From the IMG/VR virus record IMGVR_UViG_3300047481_001044, positions 1-28,916 of that record: DNA of 28,916 nt; one strand, written 5' to 3'. Under the pieces are notes generated by a model that worked only from the letters and a program-made list of their open reading frames with translations, made no database searches and had not been told where the DNA came from. Origin of the DNA: a virus. Below, one piece after another: positions 1 to 5,948 of this stretch. Position numbers and translations under genes: made by a program. How positions within the stretch are numbered: position 1 is the stretch's first letter; each line of letters begins with the position of its first letter.

Positions 1-1349
1 GCATTTTTTTCTTCATAGCTAATAAAAAACACATCATATGATTTATGACAAGATATTAATCTATCATTTTCTTTTTTATTAGCTATTGCTCTAAAATTAA
101 ATTCTCTTTTACTAATAGCATCAACTGAAGAAAATAACACAGGCGAATTATGAGTTATAATCTTATTGTTAAATTTATGCTTGAACGTATTATGTTCTTC
201 AATATTGTGTTTTGTTTTCCAATCTTTTGGATCAAAATAAAAATCAAAAATTGTATTGTCTGTTATTTCGATTTCTGGCCAGATTCCCCAAAACATTTTT
301 TGAGTTTCTTTTTCAAATATGTTAAGATAGTCTTCATAAGAATTTAAAACATATCTAGGATATCTATATCTTGTTGCTACTATATCATATTCTTTTTTTT
401 CAACAACATATCTTGCATTAAATTCTTTTTTAGAGATTGGTTTAAATTTGCTACATAATATCATACCGTTTATATACGATGAAGAATCATTACAGGCATT
501 TTTAAAAATATGATTTTCAGCACGATCATAATCTAACGAACCGTCATTTGGATCAAAATAAAAATCAAATATCGAATCATCAATAACTTCTATATTTGGC
601 CACTGGCACCAAAACATTTTTTGTTTTTCGGTGTTGACAATTTCTAAATAATCTTCGTAAGTGTTGATTTTGTAAATAGGATATTGATATTTGCTAACTA
701 TACGATCGTATTCTTTTTTATCAACAGCGTATTGATTATAAAACTCTATGCTAGACAAAGGTTTATATTTGCTACATAAAATTACTCCGCTAAGATACGA
801 TTCTGTGTTATTGCAAAGGTTCTTAAACACATGATTTTCTCTACGATCATAACTATTATGATGACTAAAATACATGTCAAATAATGTACTATCAATTATA
901 GTAAGTTCTGGCCATACTAACCAAAACATTTCATCTGTTATTTTTTCATATTCTTCGTACGACTTCGGAGAATATACATTATATTTTTTTGGTTTACTAA
1001 CTTCAATATCAATTTCTTTTTTGTTAGTAAAAAATCTATGATAAAATTCTTTAGTTGAGATTTTTACATTTTTTGGAAAAAGGCCAACGCCATCATAAAA
1101 ATCTCCATTTTTAAAAACATGGATGTACATATCATCCCATTTAGTCGCTTTATAATCTGTAATATTAAAAGAATCTAACAAATCAAGATCGTCCCAAATA
1201 ATCCAAAACATTTTAGTAAATGCCTTAGACTGAATCTGATCATATGAAACAACATTATCTATTTTTTGAGCATACGGATATCGAGATTTAATTTTTTCCC
1301 AGTCTAAAAAATTTCCGTTGTTTTTAGAAATATAAAAAATATCATACAT
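1..1349 (-). CDS. Multi-repeat glycosyltransferase-like protein, C-terminus cut by window edge
   Basis: This is an open frame of 449 codons from ATG at 1349 to the left edge with no stop; the C-terminus lies outside the window. The start overlaps the stop of the upstream glycosyltransferase gene by 8 bases (ATGTATGA), so translation is probably coupled; no strong ribosome binding site is visible. Four tandem modules of about 94-107 residues begin at 'MFW' at residues 47, 141, 245 and 352. Each runs MFWxxW, an acidic/hydrophobic stretch, FDxYF, DRxENHxFKN, a Gly/Leu/Cys/Ser/Lys stretch, an E-F/Y-R/Q segment, KKExD and a 'YxxYxxxSYEDY' linker. The first residues (YDIFYIS) and the last visible ones (YDVFFISYEEKN) match the start of the 304-residue glycosyltransferase next door (FDVVFLSYDEPNA). 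I infer that the modules are diverged GT-A-like units and that a further glycosyltransferase-like unit follows beyond the edge. The DxD metal motif is not conserved in the modules, so activity there is doubtful. Confidence 0.85.
   Translation of the reverse strand, partial: MYDIFYISKNNGNFLDWEKIKSRYPYAQKIDNVVSYDQIQSKAFTKMFWIIWDDLDLLDSFNITDYKATKWDDMYIHVFKNGDFYDGVGLFPKNVKISTKEFYHRFFTNKKEIDIEVSKPKKYNVYSPKSYEEYEKITDEMFWLVWPELTIIDSTLFDMYFSHHNSYDRRENHVFKNLCNNTESYLSGVILCSKYKPLSSIEFYNQYAVDKKEYDRIVSKYQYPIYKINTYEDYLEIVNTEKQKMFWCQWPNIEVIDDSIFDFYFDPNDGSLDYDRAENHIFKNACNDSSSYINGMILCSKFKPISKKEFNARYVVEKKEYDIVATRYRYPRYVLNSYEDYLNIFEKETQKMFWGIWPEIEITDNTIFDFYFDPKDWKTKHNIEEHNTFKHKFNNKIITHNSPVLFSSVDAISKREFNFRAIANKKENDRLISCHKSYDVFFISYEEKN
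18..1214 (-). repeat. Four tandem in-frame protein repeats (degenerate GT-A-like modules)
   Basis: The in-frame 'MFW' codons begin at 1211, 929, 617 and 296, giving spacings of 94, 104 and 107 codons. The last two units are also close at DNA level: ggatcaaaataaaaatcaaa occurs at 229-248 and again at 550-569, exactly 321 bases (107 codons) apart. This suggests recent duplication of that unit, while the first unit is the most diverged. Confidence 0.8.
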
Positions 1350-2256
1350 TTGCAGGCACCGGCATTCTAAAATAGGTATCATTTAAATTCATAGTTTCGT
1401 TGTATAAATCTAAAGTATACTTGCTTTGTTCAGGGTCTAAATAGGGCCAATGTAGTCCTAATTTAATTTTAATTTTTTCACCTAAATCTTTTGTCTCTTC
1501 GATTAATCCGCTGATATTCTTTTCATATTGCTTTACATTTTCATTGTAAATATTTCTTAAAATTTCAAAATCTCGTACATCAATATAATTCCAATCTGTA
1601 CAATTGGCCATCCATGTACCTAATCTCGCTCCGAACACCGCAAATAATCCATTTTCTTCGTGCGATCCAACTGTTGACCACATACGAAGTCTATGAATAT
1701 TGTGCCACCAAATACGTTGTTGAATTTCCGATGGCGAAACTTTAACTCCGTCGAGCAAGGTCATTTTTACACCTTCACGAAATCCTGCTCGCCAGGCCTG
1801 AATAGGCGATCCTGTAATGATACTATCACTGAAGCTTAGAGGAAAATTTTTATAACCATCTTCCCAACAAAAATCAACCTGTCCGCGATCACTTTCGGAA
1901 TTTTCGTGAGTTTTCATATTAAGAACAAAATTTTTGTTCCAAATTTTCAATCCGCCGTTGCCATAACGTAATCCGTTAATTACATTACGACCACACCAAC
2001 CATAAACCTGTATTTTAGAATTACTCATATCTAGATCGATATTAAAAAATCTAGAATCTACAATGTTATCGGCATCTACCGTAACAAACCAATCCGTTTC
2101 ACTTTGTTCAGCAGCAGCCTTATGAGCATGATCAGAACCTTTAACACCGTGTACACGTTTAGCCCAAGGTACCTTATTGCATAGATCTGCATAATGCAAA
2201 TCTGCATTAGGTTCGTCGTAACTTAAAAAGACAACATCAAATTCTATAATCTTCAT
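1342..2256 (-). CDS. GT-A-type glycosyltransferase-like protein (304 aa)
   Basis: This is a probable nucleotide-sugar-dependent glycosyltransferase acting in the host cytoplasm; its donor and acceptor cannot be read from the sequence. It opens with FDVVFLSYDEPNADLHY (residues 6-22), a beta-strand followed by an acidic loop typical of GT-A N-termini. An 'AKRVHGVKG' segment (residues 32-40) and 'AHKAAAEQSETDWFVTVDADN' follow, with a DxD-type metal/sugar-nucleotide motif at residues 61-63. Then come a 'GRNVINGLRYGNGGLKIW' stretch and a charged helical tail. Its start overlaps the upstream stop as ATGA at 2256-2253, and GGAA lies 5 bases before the ATG. The downstream gene overlaps it by 8 bases. 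Its first 100 residues align by eye with the repeat modules of that downstream gene, so the two appear homologous. Family assignment is from motifs only. Confidence 0.75.
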   Translation of the reverse strand: MKIIEFDVVFLSYDEPNADLHYADLCNKVPWAKRVHGVKGSDHAHKAAAEQSETDWFVTVDADNIVDSRFFNIDLDMSNSKIQVYGWCGRNVINGLRYGNGGLKIWNKNFVLNMKTHENSESDRGQVDFCWEDGYKNFPLSFSDSIITGSPIQAWRAGFREGVKMTLLDGVKVSPSEIQQRIWWHNIHRLRMWSTVGSHEENGLFAVFGARLGTWMANCTDWNYIDVRDFEILRNIYNENVKQYEKNISGLIEETKDLGEKIKIKLGLHWPYLDPEQSKYTLDLYNETMNLNDTYFRMPVPANV

Positions 2257-2849
2257 CTTATTTCCAATGTATAATTAGAAAACAGTCGTCGAGTAAAAAT
2301 ACTAAATTTGGTACGCAACTTACATTTAAATTTTTGAGGATAAGCAGTTAATTCATCAATAGAAAACTTTATCATTTCTTTTAAATCGTTAGGATCATTA
2401 TATCCTGTTACTAAAAATATCATTTCTTTTTCGCCTGGCCAGGTCATTTCTTTAATAGACGGGTTGATCTTAAAAGTTAATTCTTCATTAGATCTATCAT
2501 AAACGATATGAATATCAGGTTTAGATATTGTTGACCATTTTTTTTCTATAATTCTATGAAGTACATTATCTATCTTCGATAATACTAAATTATGAGATTG
2601 ATCTTCTAAAATTTTAAAAGGAAATTCAGTTATATCTATTTTTATCGAAGTTAACGACTTTATTCCTCTTAAAAGTTTATCGGCTAGATCAGCATCAATC
2701 TCTAAACAATTTTTATCAGAAATATTAGTGCGACTAGGAAAAACTTCAGTAATTGCACCTGTCGAAAAAGAAAATCTAACATAATATTTTAAAACAGGAA
2801 TATCAACTACTAAATCAAAGTAACCGTCTTCTATTGTTTCTTGAACCAT
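2253..2849 (-). CDS. Hypothetical protein (198 aa) within the glycosyltransferase cassette
   Basis: I do not recognise this family. It is a mixed alpha/beta, charged, soluble-looking protein with no signal peptide or membrane segment. Notable segments are 'DLVVDIPVLKYYVRFSFSTG' near the N-terminus, 'HIVYDRSNEELTFKINPS', 'MTWPGEKEMIFLVTGYNDP', and a basic C-terminus with several Lys/Arg and Phe residues. The ATG at 2849 has AGAGG 7 bases upstream and overlaps the preceding glycosyltransferase gene by 19 bases. Its stop overlaps the next ATG as ATGA. Its place between three glycosyltransferase-like genes suggests work in the same pathway, for example an accessory or acceptor-binding subunit, but that is context only. 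Confidence 0.75.
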   Translation of the reverse strand: MVQETIEDGYFDLVVDIPVLKYYVRFSFSTGAITEVFPSRTNISDKNCLEIDADLADKLLRGIKSLTSIKIDITEFPFKILEDQSHNLVLSKIDNVLHRIIEKKWSTISKPDIHIVYDRSNEELTFKINPSIKEMTWPGEKEMIFLVTGYNDPNDLKEMIKFSIDELTAYPQKFKCKLRTKFSIFTRRLFSNYTLEIR

Positions 2850-3676
2850 AAAACATCCTCTAGTAGACTTATATATTCAGCTGTAATTAAATCTTTTTCT
2901 ACATAATGAAGAATATTCGTCTGTTCAAAATTTCCAATTTTTAATCTACCCTTTTCATTCAAATAGAATCCTACATGATCAGTGACTCTTTCCGAAGTAA
3001 AAGACCAATCTTGTATCATAGATTTTAAGTGTGTAATCTTTGGAAATCCTAAATCATAACTAATTTCATCTGAAATATCTAAAATTTTTGCACTTAACGC
3101 AAATGCTTCATCGGTACCTATGATTTTTGGTTTGTGCTTATCTAAAAAAACATTACTAAACTCTTCTGGATTTTCTATTATAGACCTTCCCAAGTTAAAA
3201 AACTCTTTAGCAAGATCAGATCCTCTATCAAAAAATGTATAGAAGCTGTAAAGATTTGGAAGATTGTTTGTTTCAAAAGCTTTTCTATAGTAACAACTAG
3301 TTACAACTTCATCTCTAAACGTATAAGATTTATTTGGCAGATATAACTCGGTATTATTTTCTACGAAATAATCTATCCAATGACTATAATCTCTTAAAAA
3401 CAACATATCTGCATCTAAACAAACAGTGTATTCGAACGGAGTTAGCTCATCCATCCAAGATCTTCCGTCCCACCCTTGTTTCTTATTCCATTCGATAACA
3501 TGATCAAATACCCAAGGAGAATTTACAGTATCGACTTTAGATTTATCATCTATCACCAATGCTACTTTATCGTAACCTTCTTTCTGTGTATTTTTTATAC
3601 TAATGGCTAAACTGTATGCTAATTTTAAATAATCTAATTTTTCGTTAGACACAAATATTAAGTATCCAAAATTCAT
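2831..3676 (-). CDS. GT-A-type glycosyltransferase-like protein (281 aa), GT8-like layout
   Basis: This is a probable glycosyltransferase. It starts with a hydrophobic strand (FGYLIFVSNEK), then an alpha/beta nucleotide-binding half with 'KVALVIDDKS' at about residues 37-46. The metal-binding motif is CLDADMLFLRDY, with DAD at residues 88-90, the arrangement seen in GT8-like and related GT-A enzymes. A Tyr/Phe-rich acceptor-side region follows ('LYSFYTFFDRGSDLA'), then 'IIGTDEAFALS', a typical late acidic motif, and 'NILHYVEKDL' near the end. The ATG at 3676 has GGAG 5 bases upstream and overlaps the previous stop as ATGA (3676-3673). The next gene with its layout is the upstream 286-residue protein; the two look like diverged paralogues ('GxLIFxxN' start, 'VxLVxD', DxD). 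Donor and acceptor are unknown. Confidence 0.75.
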   Translation of the reverse strand: MNFGYLIFVSNEKLDYLKLAYSLAISIKNTQKEGYDKVALVIDDKSKVDTVNSPWVFDHVIEWNKKQGWDGRSWMDELTPFEYTVCLDADMLFLRDYSHWIDYFVENNTELYLPNKSYTFRDEVVTSCYYRKAFETNNLPNLYSFYTFFDRGSDLAKEFFNLGRSIIENPEEFSNVFLDKHKPKIIGTDEAFALSAKILDISDEISYDLGFPKITHLKSMIQDWSFTSERVTDHVGFYLNEKGRLKIGNFEQTNILHYVEKDLITAEYISLLEDVLWFKKQ

Positions 3677-4533
3677 ATCAACTCCATTAGTGCGTCTTTA
3701 TTTCGAATGATACTTTGTTTATTCATCACATGAAGATCCGTATCTATAATTTTAACTGATTTGAAATTACCGTCGTTCATTGGATCCATTAAAACAATCA
3801 TCTTTCCGTTTTTATCTATTTCTAACAAAATATCTTTATCAAGAACTGATGTTATCGGAGGCAAATTATAAACATTTTCTATTTCATAACCGCTTAAAAT
3901 ATGTTTTGCTATACTAAAAGCAATATCATTCCTGAACTGCGTTGAATTAAACCTAAAAAGATCAGCAAAGTATACATAATTTAATTTGATGAATTCAACT
4001 AATTTAAAAAAGAATTCACTTTCTTTATTCTTTTTAAACATTACTGTAGTTGCCCATAATAAAGGAATACTAGGCTCAGATACTCTTTTATCTAAATAAC
4101 CTGGCCTATCTTCTAGGATGTCATTCATCGAACTTCCTACCATTACACTAGATTCGATACTCCAATATTCGTTTAGTTTGTTAGTGAAAATTAAAAAATC
4201 GCTATCTATTAACAATGTTTCGTCGTACGGTGTAAGAAAAAATGCATCGCATCTATTAGAATTTATAAATGGCACTGTTTGATGATCAAATCCATCATAT
4301 AATTTTCTTGTATTCTCTGTATAAGGATATTCTATTTCTATAACTTTTTCAAAGATGTCATTCAATTTTTTTTCTAATCCGTTGTTTTTTAACCAAGCTA
4401 ACGTTCCTTTGTCAGTGACTAAAGACACGGGTAATCCAAGATTTTTTTTAGCAAGTCCGCCCGAGATAATTGCTAATGTACCGTAATCTACAAACGGACT
4501 ATTATGCGCAAAAATTAAAATTCCTTTATTCAT
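3673..4533 (-). CDS. GT-A-type glycosyltransferase-like protein (286 aa)
   Basis: This is a probable glycosyltransferase, paralogous in layout to the 281-residue protein downstream. It begins MNKGILIFAHNSPFVDYGTL, followed by 'LPVSLVTDKGTLAWL' (residues 34-48), a nucleotide-binding-type strand and loop. The DxD motif is ETLLIDSDFLIF, with DSD at residues 110-112. After this come 'SIPLLWATTVMFKK' and 'FNSTQFRNDIAFSIAKHIL', which resemble the acceptor-side strand and acidic helix of GT-A enzymes. The C-terminus is beta-rich and ends in a short charged helix. The start overlaps the stop of the 116-residue gene as ATGA (4533-4530). The visible Shine-Dalgarno is weak (GGA close to the ATG), so coupling to upstream translation is likely. 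The substrate is unknown. Confidence 0.7.
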   Translation of the reverse strand: MNKGILIFAHNSPFVDYGTLAIISGGLAKKNLGLPVSLVTDKGTLAWLKNNGLEKKLNDIFEKVIEIEYPYTENTRKLYDGFDHQTVPFINSNRCDAFFLTPYDETLLIDSDFLIFTNKLNEYWSIESSVMVGSSMNDILEDRPGYLDKRVSEPSIPLLWATTVMFKKNKESEFFFKLVEFIKLNYVYFADLFRFNSTQFRNDIAFSIAKHILSGYEIENVYNLPPITSVLDKDILLEIDKNGKMIVLMDPMNDGNFKSVKIIDTDLHVMNKQSIIRNKDALMELI

Positions 4534-4880
4534 AGTTCCAAAAGCTTTTGCAATGATCTAGTGGTTTTTACCTTTTCGTATTCTTTATAATATTCCAAGG
4601 TAGAAGTAAAATATCTGTCCAGTATTTCGTTTTTAAATTCTTCTAGGTCTGTAATTAGGATCGGATTTTCATTTGAATCTAGCAAGGGTACATCATTTTT
4701 TCTACCCATATTGATTAACATATCAACAAAAGCAATTAAAGACATATCAATTTTAAATATACCACCTCCATAGCCGTAGGTGAGCTTTGCTTCATTTTTT
4801 TCTTTTAAAATTTTTCGTTGAATTGAAAAAGTATACCGAAAATTAGAAAAATCTAAGGCTTTTTTAAGACGTTCATCCAT
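4530..4880 (-). CDS. Hypothetical small protein (116 aa) between fibres and glycosyltransferases
   Basis: This is a short, charged, mostly helical protein with no signal peptide or membrane segment. It starts MDERLKKALDFSNFRYTFS, has a Tyr/Gly-rich turn (LTYGYGGGIFKID) around residue 35, then a hydrophobic helix (LIAFVDMLINMG), and ends in a Lys/Glu-rich helix. The general pattern reminds me of small conserved proteins encoded beside fibre genes in marine T4-like phages, but I cannot name a function. AGGGGA lies 5 bases before the ATG. The gene follows a strong inverted repeat at 4893-4928 and is coupled by ATGA to the first glycosyltransferase. T4-like phages often encode small fibre-assembly chaperones near their fibres, so that is one possible role. 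Confidence 0.75.
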   Translation of the reverse strand: MDERLKKALDFSNFRYTFSIQRKILKEKNEAKLTYGYGGGIFKIDMSLIAFVDMLINMGRKNDVPLLDSNENPILITDLEEFKNEILDRYFTSTLEYYKEYEKVKTTRSLQKLLEL

Positions 4881-4892
4881 TTATTTCCCCTG

Positions 4893-4928
4893 AATTAAAG
4901 TAGCATATTATTTAGTGCTACTTTAATT
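4893..4928 (-). terminator. Perfect 13-bp inverted repeat between structural genes and glycosyltransferase cassette
   Basis: On the plus strand aattaaagtagca (4893-4905) and tgctactttaatt (4916-4928) are exact reverse complements around a 10-base loop (tattatttag). It fills most of the 60-base gap between the 331-residue structural gene and the 116-residue gene. It could be a terminator or attenuator, or an RNA-stabilising or processing hairpin. No clean T-tract follows the stem on the minus strand, and only 4 of 13 pairs are G-C, so strong termination is uncertain. Confidence 0.55.
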
Positions 4929-4940
4929 AGGAGTCAAAAA

Positions 4941-5936
4941 TTATGAACCTGTAATAGCTGTTGTAGCGTATGTAGGTAAAATAATGGTCCAAACCGGTTG
5001 AACTGCTGGCGGTGTTACTATTGGTAAAAGATTTATACCTGCAGTGCTACCAGCATAAGTTTGTGTTACTGTTAAATTCAGATTACCATCTACTTCGTCG
5101 CCCGGCGGAGGACCGCCCGGATCGGTATAAGGATCAGACCAAGTTACTGTAAAAATAATTGAAGTTGCTGTGAAACTGGAAGATCCGACAACTCCGCTCG
5201 CTAGTCTTGCTCTGATTCTGTAAGTATTTGAAGCATAAGGTGCCGACGAAGTAATTGAATACCAAATTTGGTCAGAAGTAGTTAAATTGTAAAAATTCAC
5301 TCCTTGATTACCGCTACTAATGGCTCCTAAACCTTGAGTACCGGCTGAACTTAAGGTGCTAGACCAAATACTATTTTGAGAAGTTGAAGCACCGCCGGTC
5401 CTAGTACTTGCAAAATTAATTCTACCGCCGCTATTAAAAAAATAACGCATAGAATTAACATTAGGAAAAGTTACTGTGACAGTACATGATACACTAGAAT
5501 TCCAACTGGTAGTTCTGGTGATAGGCATTGTAATATCGTTACCGCTACTATCTTGGATTGCTACTGTACTAAAATATCCAGTTCCAAGATTAAATCTATT
5601 AGTAATTGCCGAAGCAGTTAAAGAATCGTATTGTGTAATTGGATGAGTGGCTCCGTACCTAATAACATCTCCGCTGTTTACGGTTGTAATTGTAGGACTA
5701 GTGCCGTCTTGATGTAATCTAGCATTCAGTATATCATTTTTTAAATTATCAAACTGTGATTTAGTTATTGTTTGACCCTCTGAAACAGCCGAACTCATTA
5801 ATTGTTGTCCGTATCCATATGTATAATCAGTTACTCCTGTGGTAGGATTAGTTGTTCCGGTACCCATAACCGCTATAATTTTGTTTCTAATAGCGTTATA
5901 ATCTGCTGCCGATATTAATGATCCGACTGATGCCAT
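4941..5936 (-). CDS. Virion structural protein (331 aa), probable tail or fibre component
   Basis: The N-terminus (ISAADYNAIRNKIIAVMG, residues 8-25) is helical and is followed by 'YGYGQQLMSSAVSEGQTITK', 'FDNLKNDILNARLHQDG' and a long Ser/Thr/Asn-rich beta region. The motif 'MRYFFNSGGRINFASTRTGG' (about residues 163-182), with downstream 'NSIWSSTLSSAG', is a pattern I associate with phage virion proteins. A Pro/Gly-rich linker (DPGGPPPGDE, near residue 272) leads to a C-terminal beta region. Composition and location point to a secreted-style virion beta protein, not an enzyme. The start at 5936 has AAGGAAG upstream and sits 12 bases after the stop of the 582-residue fibre gene, in the same transcript. 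Its exact place in the particle is not known. Confidence 0.75.
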   Translation of the reverse strand: MASVGSLISAADYNAIRNKIIAVMGTGTTNPTTGVTDYTYGYGQQLMSSAVSEGQTITKSQFDNLKNDILNARLHQDGTSPTITTVNSGDVIRYGATHPITQYDSLTASAITNRFNLGTGYFSTVAIQDSSGNDITMPITRTTSWNSSVSCTVTVTFPNVNSMRYFFNSGGRINFASTRTGGASTSQNSIWSSTLSSAGTQGLGAISSGNQGVNFYNLTTSDQIWYSITSSAPYASNTYRIRARLASGVVGSSSFTATSIIFTVTWSDPYTDPGGPPPGDEVDGNLNLTVTQTYAGSTAGINLLPIVTPPAVQPVWTIILPTYATTAITGS

Positions 5937-5948
5937 TTTAATTCTTCC

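Noticed and set aside
150-347. Plus-strand frame of 65 codons
   Set aside because: It is antisense to the repeat-containing gene at 1-1349, has a low-complexity Phe/Ile/Lys composition and no ribosome binding site.
1342-4533. Phage DNA-modifying glucosyltransferases like T4 alpha- or beta-GT
   Set aside because: Those enzymes are GT-B type; these proteins show DxD-containing GT-A patterns and sit with fibre genes, not with nucleotide-modification genes.
4906-4915. Late promoter in the loop of the inverted repeat
   Set aside because: The minus-strand loop CTAAATAATA matches the octamer only in part and lacks the flanking pattern seen at 7718 and 14706; not listed as a promoter.
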